Source: Ancylostoma caninum
Taxonomy: Eukaryota > Nematoda > Chromadorea > Rhabditida > Ancylostomatidae
Reading direction: 5' to 3'
Assembly (NCBI GenBank): GCA_037903475.1
Contig: JBAJFG010000029.1
Span: 1,695,501-1,759,500 of the forward strand
Length of the DNA: 64,000 nucleotides
Below are positions 37,690-50,100 of this stretch, in pieces. Below the pieces are notes generated by a model. It was not told where the DNA came from. It saw nothing but the letters and a program-made list of their open reading frames with translations, and did not search any database. Within the stretch, counting starts at the first letter, position 1. Every line of letters starts with the position of its first letter. The translations under genes were made by a program, and so were the position numbers.

Positions 37690-40600
37690 AGTCATACAAA
37701 TGCAGGGTATTTCCTTGAAAGACTGGCTTTTTTAAACTGGTTTTTCATAATCTAGGAGGGGTCTGTGAAGAAACACCGCGCACCACTTCAAGCATGGATT
37801 AGAGCGCTGAAGCTACGTAATCCCTAGGTGGAAATCGAGGGAGACTAGCATAGAATGGGGTGTTAGCTTCTGCAATCAATGGCACGCCGAAAACCCAACG
37901 CTCCAGGATAAGTGGCCATCGTACATAATGGCAGAGTGCGAGCGAATCAGCACAAGGTAATGAACATGACGTTTCCATCATCTCACTTAAGTGATGGAAT
38001 AGGAAATAGAGAACCTTTACCTATTCATTATCACCATATAAATACCTTTAGCAAGTTTACTTTTGTTCGATAGTTAATTTTAGTCGAGCTGTCTAGATGT
38101 AAATGTAAGGTTGAATTGCCCTTTTTCAATGCTGTTTCCTATAAAAATCCGAATATCTGAAGAATCATGAGAAAGCTTCAACATTTCCAGAATTTTCAGC
38201 AACAACTTCTAATGATTTTTCAAGAGAGGAGTTTCTAGTACCTCTGCAACCTTTCCTTATTCATGTATGTATGTATATTTATTACATAGCAACCCTATGT
38301 CAGATATAAAGCAAGAAATAAAAAAACAGTGATGCAGAACGTGTAGAATTAATACTAAACCAACACTTATCGACAAATACATCCGTACCATTATTACCAA
38401 CAGAGTTTCACGACATAAGACGTCTGAGCATCAGAAAGTAAGACATTTCTAACTAAGGTTTTTGAAAGCCTTGCTATCTAAAGCATCGAATGTTTTTTAC
38501 TAATCTTTTTGAACATTGGAAGAGTTCGATTTACGAAGAAAAAGCGCTGCAATTCACTCTAGCTGTTTTTATGTGAGGTTTGTTTGCTCTATCCCTGGAA
38601 GTTGAGAGCCTCATTGTAACGAATTTCTCAGATTTCGACTTCTGTAAGCGAAAGTTTGCATTCCTCTGAGAACTTGGAGGTATCTGATCATAATAGTAAC
38701 ACAATGCCCTAATTGCCAGTTTCGTTCATCCACTTGTTTCTGTATGATCTAGCTGAGAGTATTTAATATCTTCGCATCACTAATTTTAGCCGGGATTTCC
38801 ACGAAAATACTCAAAAACTCGTTGTGATAATTCAACAGCGTAGGAATCTCCAAAGGAGCACTGACGAGGAGCTACGGCGCTGGTAGTATTCGAATACAAA
38901 TTCCTACAAATAAGTACATTCACAGCTGGTTATTCCTCCGTGCATATACTTGCTTTGGAATTTTTTTGACTCACTATGTGTCGAAATTTTATTCATACAT
39001 GAAACCATACGTCACGAAATTGATGTGGTAAAAATCTTTTCCAGACTGCGACGCAAGGGTGAGCGATAAGTCACAATTTCGGAAATACAGCGCTCTTCGA
39101 TAACTCGTAGTTAGCGCGGAACTCTCCTGTGTATAATTTAGACTTCATTTACTCAGGAAGGAGTGCGAAGATTGAATCGGGGTAATTCCTTAGATATATA
39201 GATCTAGTAGTAACCAATTTTTTCTCCATGTCGTACCTTATTCGAGCGAAATCGACTCATTATAGCGAAGAAATCCACAGCTGTAATATCTGACATAAGT
39301 CTTTTTCAGCTATTTGATATTAATACGTGACTAAAAACACTGTTGAAACATTGAAGTTCGTACCGCACCATCAGTACCTGTACATAATTGTGAGCAATTC
39401 CATGCAAACCATAGTAAGTGGAGAGTAACATAATGCGGCTACATCTATCCAGAAATAATCGTATTTCTGCAGAATCACCATCCATCGACGTCATGGGAAT
39501 TATTCAGGACGGTCTTTGAAGTCGTGATAGTGACCGGTATAAGCTTGAAAAATAAGATGATTTTCCTGTTGAAGGCAGAAGTGAGGTGAGGGTCGAGCAG
39601 CAGAAAGCAGCAAATGGAACTGAAGTCAAATGGATAACGAAGGAAAGGGCTTTGTTGTCTCTGAACACGTGGAACCCATTGCGAAATCCGTCTTGTATCC
39701 TCGATTTTTTCGCAAAAATCTAATGGTTCTATGTCAAAAATGAGAACATTTTCAAAGCTGAGATATTTCTTATGTTAGACAAAGGTATTGAAAATCCTCC
39801 ATAATGAGTTTCAACAGCATATTTTCTGGAGAAAAAATACTGTCAAGCTTAAGCTCTCAGCTAACCATCTATGAAGAGTAAATTACCAGTGGTGAAGCTT
39901 TAGGTCTGATCCCACTTCAGATAAGATCTAAATGTGAGTCATTTCAGTAGTGAGCGTGTGATCTGCGCCAACTATGAAAATGTTGGCAGTTTCCGGTGTA
40001 AACTGATGAATCATCACATTTGATTCACGAGCTCTCCATGTGTCCAATTTCACCTAAAAAATTTGATGAGGAAAATTAAATACTAAATAATTGACACAAC
40101 AACATGTATGATTTAATTCGCCCTTCTCAGAGTAAATATAAAGTTCAAGTGCAAATTCAGGTGCAAAGTTCTGCTGGCTTTTTTTCATCGTTTTCATTCT
40201 CTCACCACTACTTTGCCAAATTGTAGCCTTACAAGCTGTATATCATGAGTGATTAGCAGAGATCACCAATTATTTTATGAGCACGTGTCCGGCATTGTGT
40301 GCACAGAACTCGGGGAACTGCGAAACGACAAAATCGGAGACTACCATTCCTATTTCCTCGTGTTTGGCCATTTTTTTCCTCACGAACTAAAAGATCAACG
40401 AGCTAGGGAGGTGGCACTTACTCGGCAAAATTCATATGATGGGTGGTGAACTGTTTGCCGGCCGAATTTTTGAAAGTTGCGCAGACCCTCTAAACGGATT
40501 TTGGTCTATTTTGGTCACGCAGAAAATGAGCCTCTGAGCACTTCGAACATTTCTGTATAGCGGAGCGGCTGCGACTTTGGCGACCAAATAATATCTATAG

Positions 40601-41050
40601 ATAATGCTTAGTTTACTGCTTCGAAATAGACGATGGAGTGGGTAATGACACCTAGGTAAGATGAAAGAAAGGTGTTATGAACCAAAGTGCTCGCACTCTA
40701 ACTGGAAAATCACGTCAAAGAATGGAAAATTGAAAACGTTTGTTTAAAAAAATTCTGTGAATTTTTGAAAGTTTCGTGTCCCCCAACTGCAATGGACCAC
40801 CTTTAAATCTACAGCGAATCAGAGCAAGACATGCTCTACATGTCAATTACCATACCTAGGTTTTGTACTACATCCGAGAACAACTTTAGGTTTAAAAAAT
40901 CAGAACTTTTGCACCAACCTAATACTAACTGCTGTGGCGAAAGGTCTGCCAGTACAGGCGCGGCCGGATTGAATATTCAGGAAGAACAAAAAATTGCTGA
41001 TGAAATCACAGAAACCCTGCTCTTGTCAGTGTTGCGTGTAGGTCGACATT
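37690..41050. other. Gene-poor stretch
   Basis: No exon with convincing splice signals or protein-like composition was found. A frame at 40249-40449 is open for 66 codons but unsupported. A TATGTATG simple repeat lies near 38263. Confidence 0.35.
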
Positions 41051-41054
41051 TAAT

Positions 41055-41171
41055 GAGTGTGAGCTTTTACCCGAAGGGCGGCAGGCCAAGCCCTGCTATT
41101 GGTTGGTTGCGTGAATTGACCAATTCCGAAGCTCGGGCGCCGTCCTCTCCAGGTACAACGCTCCACAATCC
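41055..41171 (+). mobile_element. CCAAT/GC-box MITE, copy D (117 bp)
   Basis: It aligns along its length with copy C in the opposite orientation: GGGCGGCAGGCC, CTATTGGTTGGTTGCGTGAA, TTGACCAATTCCG, AGCTCGGGCGCCGTCC, CCAGGTACAACGCTCCACA. A near-duplication flanks it: ACATTTAAT at 41046-41054 and ACATTTCAAT at 41172-41181. The 156-codon frame running through it is a by-product. Confidence 0.6.
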
Positions 41172-42060
41172 ACATTTCAATAACTTTCTCCCAGGTTTTC
41201 TTCAAGGATGTCTTCATAGCTCCAACCCACGAATAAGTACCAGTACAACCTTCACTCTCAGAATCCTCACACTCCAGCCTGAGGATTTGAATCTGGGTTA
41301 GTGAGAGAGCAGCGATTTAAACGATGGCGGATCCATTCTTTTAAATGATTTTGGTTCGTGTACTCAGTATCTCTCCGGCATAAGCACCTGTCGTTTGATG
41401 CTGTCCTGAAATTGAGTCCTGTGAAAGCGATGAATCCTCTGCTATCACCACAACCTAGGTTTTGGCATTCTTTTTTTTCGGATCTGATGAAATGGTCACG
41501 CTTTCATCCAAAATACCTTGACTGCCTTTATAAGATCCTCCAAAATTGTTAAACGGTCCATTTATTGACCTCATACATCTCTGTACCACGTACATATTCA
41601 ACCATTCTGCCTGCTGATCTTCCGTTTGGTGAAAAATTGTCCATTTTCAGATCAGACAGCTTAGAAACGGCGCGCAACGGTGCGGTAAGACAACACAGCA
41701 GATCATGAAATCTTTATTTCTCTTGAATTCCATGGATTTTATTAGACTTTGCTGTGAAATGCAACCAAGCTATCCAGCACTGTTTAAAATGTGAAAACTC
41801 GAAAGCAGGGGCTGTTTTTCAAGAAGAAATGCCCATAAGCTCTTATGTACGTATTACATTCGCCAAAGATTTTTGAGTACGATGAATAAAAAAACGATAC
41901 GGGGCTAATGTAAGAGCTGTGGAAATCCGCCAGCTAAATGGAACGGGTCCGTTTGATGGATGGGCCAATTCACTCGTTTTTCTTTCTCCCTTCATGGTAA
42001 AGAAGTCGGAATTGTTGAAGTCTTCGCTCAGGTGTCAAAATACTGACTCAGTGTTTCCGC
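41172..42060. other. Intergenic; nothing recognised
   Basis: Short unsupported frames only. No repeat or regulatory site could be defined. Confidence 0.35.
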
Positions 42061-42064
42061 ATTC

Positions 42065-42185
42065 AAAGGCAGCACTCTTCGAAATCCTCTTCTCCGAGTT
42101 AAACCATCAACAGTGACACACACTGTCAGCACATCACAAATGTCCAACGAAAACAAAGAATTGCAACTTACCTGTAAGGAAATCT
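42065..42185 (+). repeat. Relic related to the 52.7-kb fold-back element
   Basis: The order AAAGGCAGCA, GAAATCCTC, CTCCGAGTT, TCAGCACATCACAAATGT, ACGAAAACAAAGAATT, CTTACCTG matches the left arm of the element at 52678-53149 at the same spacing, with scattered differences. Only this arm-like half is recognisable. Confidence 0.5.
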
Positions 42186-42409
42186 AAATCGAGCCTCCCT
42201 TGAATACTTAAATAACACATAGAGTATTCTTCACTTGATAAGTTTCAGTTTTTCAAGGATGGTGTGGCAGTTCAAACAATAGTGTTCTATTGCCCAAGTA
42301 ACAGCGCTAAATCGGATAGCGCGCTCTATCTGCAACATCCGCGACGCAGCCGCAGGCGCCTCGAATGTGACACTTTAATTTTCGCTTTTTTCAATTTCGT
42401 CTTACATTA

Positions 42410-43272
42410 CGTCACAAATTGTCATCGAATTCTTTCTTATTAGAGGCGTTGAATGAGTTTCTTAGCATTCCATGTTGCCCGGTTATAGTTCTGATGGTTT
42501 TGCGTTTGGTGTTAGCCTCGTGAATTTTTTTACAATCGGCGATTTTTAATTTTACGCTGATTTTGCGTTGCTTCGCACTTTTACGAAAGTTTAACGAGTT
42601 TTTTCCAGCGTATGTCATCCCGCCCTCGTCGTAGTTGTGCGAGAGGTGACACTTCTGTATTATCACCCTCTACTATATTCTTATGGTCGGATACTAGGTT
42701 GAGACAGGTTTGTGAATGTTACATTTGAAAGATGTCCTCCTTCTTCGGGCTGTTTCACAGTTTTTGCGATTTTCTACCTCCTTCCCCTTCTACGAAGTCA
42801 GTTTTTGGTCAAATACCGTCTCGACAGCGATTACTTGTTGTCGCTGCTCGATTTGGGCTTATTCGCATCTTCATTCTACTTCTAATTGTTTTTTGTGAGA
42901 AGCTGCTTACGGGTGACTTGGTTTTCAAACCAATGTGTTTTCTTTTGTTGAATTCTTGAATCACATTCCTTATGATCTCCAAATTACGAGCACATTCACA
43001 TATTTCTCGTTTTTACGCACTGAAACAACATTTCCATTTGAGGACTCGGTAACATGCTCTTTTAGCACAAACCTATGGCATATATTGTAGTAGAGGAACT
43101 CTGTTTCTGTCGCAAAAGCTGTTCTATGTTCCCCAATAGATCGCAAGAGCGACGCCGCAGCCCATGGCTTAGTGGTTTTGTCGTATATCCGCGTCATTTT
43201 AACGCTTCTTAAAATCAGAGTACTTTGTTCAGTCAGCTTGCTTGTTCCTGTCACGAAAGATCTATTTTGCAT
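42410..43272 (-). other. Two adjacent minus-strand frames, possible transposon relic
   Basis: Frames at 43272-42970 (100 codons) and 42666-42412 (84 codons) have balanced, basic, protein-like composition and lie in the same orientation, separated by sequence with stops. I recognise no motif. A decayed transposon protein is possible, but chance cannot be excluded. No upstream exon of the hnRNP U-like gene could be identified in or beside them. Confidence 0.2.
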
Positions 43273-43279
43273 TTGTTAC

Positions 43280-44188
43280 AATAGTTGTGTACACTTTTCC
43301 CACCCGCGGCATAGTGTGGGAGACAACATTCTATTCGTTTGATATTTCCATCACTTCATTCATTCGGACGGTGCACTCCACGTACAGGTCAGCACCGCAG
43401 CTAAGTTCTCAATGGAGTCTGGTGATAAGTTTGCCAGATTCATTTTCATTGATCCCAGTGGCTGATAAGCCTATCAGCTCGCTCCAATGCCACCTTAGCC
43501 GCGTGGCTGACCGGTACGTGGAGTACTCCTCCTAAATGAACAGGCTATACAAACCAAGATTAAACTTGATTAGACAGCCAACTTTGAAGGCAAATAAACG
43601 TATCGCGTAGGGATTGTGCACAAAAATTTGAAAGTAGAAGCAGGACGTTTGCCTTTCTCCTCCTGTCCATGCTGTCCCTTTATTCTGAACTTTTCCACTT
43701 TTACTCTATCTCAAAGATACCATCCACGCTAATTTTGTTTTCTCACATTTTGCTGTCAGCCCAAATTAAGCAGAATGTTGAGAAAGGATGCAGTGATATG
43801 TCTTTTCAAATCCTAGAAAGGCGGCTCTGATTGATCCAGTCTTGATTCGTTAGAAACGGGTGGCCGAGTTGTGCGGGATGGAAAAGGAAGGAGGTGGAGG
43901 TGAAACGAAGTTCTATCATAAATCCGGCTGATACATTGATGAGTGTCTAATCTCTTATACATTCTAAGCCATCAAGTGTTGCCCGTTTATTGTTTGTAAT
44001 TTTGTTCCCATCTGGTATTTTTCTGGTGTACGATCGTACATTATTTCTGCGTCCAAGTAACAAAAGTCCAACAAGTTATTCAATTCATTGTATCTTGAAT
44101 TGTCTCACCGCTTGAGGGGAGGGCGGGGGAGCAATTCTTCCTGCACTTTTCGATTTGACGGAGATATGAAATCTGTACTTTTGTTAAG
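43280..44188. other. Upstream region or first intron of the hnRNP U-like gene
   Basis: The SAP-domain exon at 44189 starts with ELTRRG, so an exon coding for the initiator Met and the first SAP helix must lie upstream. I searched for an ATG exon ending in phase 0 with a SAP-like VKEL or LK end and found none I can defend. The promoter and first exon are therefore unresolved. Confidence 0.4.
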
Positions 44189-47100
44189 GAGCTGACAAGA
44201 CGAGGACTCAGTCGTGTTGGAATAAGACAAGATCTCATTGATAGGCTGTTAGATTCCATAAATGGTAAAATTACTGAGGAGCCAAGTGTTTCAAGCGAGA
44301 ATGCTCTCGATACTTCTCGTGACCAAGGCTCGTCTCAAGAAGCAGTTGAAACCCCAACAGTAAGTAGATGCTTCAATATTTTTCTATGAAAGTGGAGCCT
44401 TGAAATTTTATTCGCTTTCGTCATAAAGTCTGCTTTACTTAGACTGTACCTAATGAAGCTGCTGCTGGCTCCTCGACAAAAAGAAGAGGGAAGAGAAGTG
44501 TAAGTTAATTCTCTGGCTTCGATTGCACATTCTTCTCTCATTGAAGTATCCTTCCATTTCTGAATTTAGGCTCCTGTTAGATCAGATAGCGCTCCTCAGC
44601 CATCAAAGAAGAAGTCTAAAACAAGCAAACAAGTCAAAGAGGAACCAGAATCGCCCATTCACAGTAATGAAACACCCGGTAAGTTATTGCTAACTTCTCA
44701 TATGTTGGGAGTAATAACTGCAAAAATCATAGCTGCCCGGCCGCGAAGGCAAAGACGTCCTCGAGCTGCCGCAGGAGAGGACGTTGCCCTACCAAAGGAA
44801 GTTGCACCTGATGTCCCTCCCCAAATTGAGCAGCCAAGTGAAGAGGTTGTGCAAGTGAAGTCGGAAGTTCCGGATGAACCTATCGTTAGTTTCGTAGATC
44901 ACAAAGCTTTCTTGACATTTCTTAGTTCGCTTACTTTTTTTAATGTTTCAGAGCGCTCCAGCAGAACCGTCTCCGACTTGTTCCATTATGAAACCTATTC
45001 TATCCATCCTGCCTAAGGTTGTGAGTAGCCTCAAAGATAAATTTCCTCTAATAACTAGTTGCTAATAGTAATTATCTACAATAACATACTTGTAAGTTTG
45101 TTTTTTCGACTATATGTGTGTTCAGCGACCTCTTCCGTGTCTGACAGTGGAGGAAAACTCTGCGTCACGTACATCGTCTAGCGATGGTGTGTTTTCCTCC
45201 TATCGCTTATGGAATTTTGCTTCACTTTTTATTTTCAAGTTGGTTCCACAACTTCGGTACTAAATAGTGTCAAGACTTCACCAGAAAGTGGATCCGAAAA
45301 GTTAGCCTCCCAAGCGCCCTTAACAAGTGCTGGAAGTACGTGTTCCCCTTTTGGTGTGGCGTAGTTTGTTTTCGCAATGTTTTTGTCGCAAACCTAACTT
45401 TTAATGCCCGCTTTTGGCCACGGGCAATTACTTCTTCCTTTTTCAGCGCGGAGTGCAAGTTCTGATGAAGATTCTCCATCGCCTGCCAAGATTAAAATAC
45501 TATCGAAGAGGTTAGGGTGGTATTCTGTGATGTTTTGTCTTACACTCTTATCAGTTAGCCTTTGTTTGAAGCGCTGAAGCATTCTTTTTTTCCAATTTCA
45601 GGTCATCGATTGGAGTACTTTCATCAAGAAGGAGGGTAATATTTTCGTGATCGATTCTTCTTGCAGTTTTTTAACACATTGTCTTTTTTCCATTTTTGGA
45701 GTTTTTGTTCCAGGGAAGTATTGGAGACAACGCCACTACTCAAGGACAGGCATTACATTGTACGTCTCCTTTTTCAGTTTAAGGGTAGTTTATACTAGCT
45801 GTGTGCGTCAGTAGCGCATCAGTCGCACGCATCCATTTGCAAGAGATTTTGAAGACCGGTGAACACGGCATGTACATCCTCAATGAAAAGAACGCGCGGC
45901 CGGCGTGGAGCCGTAAACGCGTGCGTCTGAGCTGCGATTGCGATGCGACTACTATGTGACTGGGCCCTATTCTTCATCATATAGACGCACGCATCCAGTA
46001 TAAATTACCCTTTACTTTGTAACACTTACCTTTGTTCAACGCTATACTCTTTTTTCTCGGGTGCTATTCCAAAATTATATCCTGTTTTAGCTCGGAAAAT
46101 GTCTCAACAAAAAGATGAGGAGGAACGACATCATGTCAAAAGGTAATCTTCTGTGTGGTCTTCCTGCACAGTTTGTAACCTATTCCAAATAAATCTCGGC
46201 AGCGATTAATTATCAGCTCTCATTTCGCATCCTGTAGGCATTCCGTAACGAACACTTCGAGCAAAGCGGAAAGGATCTCTACACACAAACCAATAACGGA
46301 AGCCTGGGCAGAACGATTAGCTCAGGTTTGTTCAATTCTGCTTTTTCTAATCAGATTTTTCCCCTTTCACTCAGATTCCTTCGTTTCTTCACCTCATTTT
46401 CCTTTTGTTGTTGTTGTGAAGGTTGATCCAAACTTACCATTTTCTAGCTCAAAAAGACCAACCCTACAAAGTTCGCTGCTGCAGCGACGACATCCAAAGA
46501 GAAGCAGAAAGAGCGAGAGGATCGAGAAGAGAAACAAAAAGACCGAGAGATTCGTAAGAAATCAGTTCCGAGTAAGCCATTGGGACCCATTTTCTGGCTT
46601 TATGCCGTACGTACACGGTTTGTTCATTCGACTTTTTTTTAGGTTCAACTTCGACGGAACTGAAGAAGTCTGCTGTTGCTGCTACTGGCGCAGCAGGGAA
46701 TGGCCTTGATTTGCTTGACTCAATTCTGAGCCAGCAATCAGTGTTTCTGCAAACAATGAGAAGATCAGAAGATCGAAACTCGCCCGAAATAATCAGGGAA
46801 GTAAGGAGAAGTGAGCCTACCGGGGAAGTCGTAGAAAACACCTGTTTGGAGAGGTCACAAGGTAAGTATTCACCGTGTTAACTACATTACTGATCAGTCT
46901 GGGTTCCTATCTTTGAGAAAGCAATGCTAGAACAGAGCAGAAGGTGCGAAAATATGGGTGCTTTTGATCTGAAACCCTTGTTTATTACATCTGTGCCACT
47001 TTTTCGTAATTGTATTTGCTCCAACATCCGGTATTTTTCTGCATAACTCTAAAAAATGAACCTACCGCAGAACTGGGTACTTTCAGGTAGTGCATCCGCC

Positions 47101-50100
47101 AGTTAGCTATTGAATGCTGTAGCATAAATTCAAGCAAACATTTGTGCCGATCGAGAGCATACCACACTCATTCTTAATTTCTTTCCAGATATGTCTGCTA
47201 CGGCGCTGGAAGCATACAAGCGGTTTGAGCAGAGTTGTGCGGAATCTTCATCGGTCAAGAACTCGCCGAAGAGTCCACAATTACTACCGCCGCCTCCTCC
47301 ACCTCCTAAACCTGCTCCCCAGCATATCTCCTCCAAGAAGGTTCATGCTGTTGGAGTTGAAGTTTCACGTCTCCTTGTACCACCACCTCCGCCTCCACCA
47401 CCTCCACCGCAGCCTCCGAAGGATATTCCTCCACCACCCCCTCCACGACGTCCTCGGGTCACTCCAGTCGAACAACTTCCTCCGCCACCTCCACCGCCCA
47501 AACGCTTGAAACCAGTTCGGCCAAGTGCTCCTCCGAAGGTACTTTTTACAAGGTTACATCTACTTTTTCACTGTTTCTTTTCAAGCTGTATCATTCATGG
47601 TTTCAGGCTTCGAACTCGCATCAGGAAGCTGCCGCTGTTGGGGAAGTCAAGAGGTTGGTTTGAATATTTTACCTATCTTTCTTCCTTGTGTTTCCAAAGC
47701 ATAGTGTTAATGTGCTGTTTCAGGGAGACACCAAGTCCAGTTGATAACAGTAAATTGGAGGAACTTGCAAGTGAGTTTATTTCTAGTGCGTGGGCGCTTC
47801 GGAAGGTTTTGTTACATTGATATTTGGGGAATGCTCATGTGTTGTGTTTTAGTTTTGGCTGATGTAAAGACGTGTTTGGAGCATGTAGTCTTCCTAGTTT
47901 CCTCCATAAAACCTTTCGATGAAATCAGCGGAGAGTTACTTCCTGCTGTGGAGGTAAGGATACTTTTGTAATCGTAGAAACGATTCTATAGTATTCATGA
48001 TAAGAATATGCAGGTGCCTATACCGTTCTCTCAACGAAATAGTGAACGAATCCCTGTTGTTGAGCCACGAGACAAGGAGGTTACTACTGCACGGGATGTT
48101 GAGAGCTCTTCCAAAACCGAGAAAGATGCTGGAAATATTGGTGACGTTGAAAAACCAGAGAACCAAGAGGGTGTTCAGGAAGATGAAGAGGTTTTTGTTT
48201 TTCAAGATTACTCAGTTATTAAAATTCTGTTCGCGATTGTTCTGGTAACGCAAGAGGCGACCTCCGCGGACCTCAGCGCTTAGGCGCGGTTAAACTTTCG
48301 AGAATAAGTCTACGTTATTAGCGGTCGATTATTTTGCTAGAAGCACCTGACTAAAACAATGCATGCTATGGTTTCCTAATTCGACCTTTTTTAGACAAGG
48401 ATCATCAGTAGTTTTAGATCTATTGGAGCCTTTTCAGGAATATGACCCGCTGGAGACGTCTGCTGTTGATGGTTTCGAAAATTACGTACCCTCTGCTGTC
48501 GTCTCGAGAGATGTGACCCTTGATGTTCGTTTAATCTTCTGAGTCGAATGATTAATTTTATAACCATTTTGATCCTGTGTTATCCATTTAGGACTTGGTC
48601 GCTTCTCAAACTCCAGAGCTCGAGATCAATGAGCCCCCTGCGGAGGAGCGTTATTCACCCGCACCTGCTCAAGCTGCTCCTGGCATTGATGAGGATGATG
48701 AAGAGGAAGAAGTTCTGGATGATGTTGACAGCGACATTGAGTCTCTTAGTGATGATTCTGAAGATGATTCCGAGGGAGAAAATGAGGAACTACCCAGCCA
48801 GACATTTCTGCGTCAGGACGAAACGGGCAGAATTATTAAAGTTACACGGCGTACTAAGAAGAGGACACCTGTTGTTAAAAACACCACTCCGAACTGTTCT
48901 GAACCTGCTAATCCGAGTGAAGAACAACCAGCCGTATCAGTAACTGAGAAGGAAGAAGTGGAGAAGAAGCCGTAAGTCATTTTTTTGCAGCATTGGTATT
49001 CTGTATTTCCGCTTCCTATACCAAGTTTTGTTGCTTGACACCCAAAAATATGCATTGCAGCTTTCCTGTCTTCTAGTAAGTTTTTTCTAGTTTACGCTCA
49101 CAGTTTGTAAGATCTACTCATAACATTTCTCAGTCTTATAATGAAGTTCGTTTACCAAATCACTTGCGCATAATCCACTGAAGGATTTGCTCACTTGTTT
49201 TCGTATAAGGGACGTTTTTCAACCATTTGCAAGTGGTTGATTAGCTATATGGTATTTGGTCAAGAAAGTGCTGATTTATTGCAGTGATCCATCGCTACTA
49301 AATGACCCTCGCCACCTGCTTCAACGTGCTTCTGCTGTGTTACAAGGTCTAGGAAAGAAAGAAGGTATCAAAAATCAGTTATATGCATTCTATGCTGTTC
49401 AACCTGTATTTTTTGTCATTTTCAGATTCTCAATACTCGCAGATGCCGTACGATGAAGAGTACGAAGAAGAGGAGTGTGTACAACCAATGGACAGTTTTC
49501 ATGGAGAACCTGTTCCAGACGATGACGATCTCTTCGAGGTCTAACCTCAGTCTTTTTTCCTCAATCCTTGCTATTGCCTTACTGTTTGTGTGTAGGTTGC
49601 GGCTGGGATTAAGCCAAAGCGAAAAGAAGAGGTCATTATCGAAGAGAAGGTCCCAACCTCCACGGAGCAGTTCGAGATCGATTTCTGTGAGCGTTTGTTT
49701 TTTTAAGGTGAAATACAGGAGATAGGAGTACAGGGAAAATATGATAGTTCAGATAACGGTGATCTCCACCTGAAAGGAGCTCCAGATAATGACTGGATAA
49801 TCGATCCCGATAATCAAGACGGCTTGGCCCTTGTTTGGGGAGGTGTGCGAAGTACGCATGGGATTAAGTGGTCACCTCAGCGGTACGTTCTGTTTTGAGA
49901 GTGCTTGAATACCGTTATTATAAAACGTCATGTCATAATTTTGTTGTATCGTAGTCTTTCTATGTAGTTTCGTAGGGTGAGCATCGTTGTCTATGTGACT
50001 TATCTGTGCAGTGCTTGGTGCTTTTTGTTCCACACAATAATGGTCGATATTTTCTTCCAAAAAATTTTGTTGAGTAAGATTCGAGAATCCAGCAGAGTTT

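Noticed and set aside
40831..41301. 156-codon plus-strand frame
   Set aside because: It runs through MITE copy D, so it is at least partly transposon sequence.
43861..43900. tRNA-like GGTGGCCGAG motif
   Set aside because: It resembles a Ser/Leu tRNA D-arm, but no acceptor stem, anticodon arm or T-loop GGTTCGA follows.
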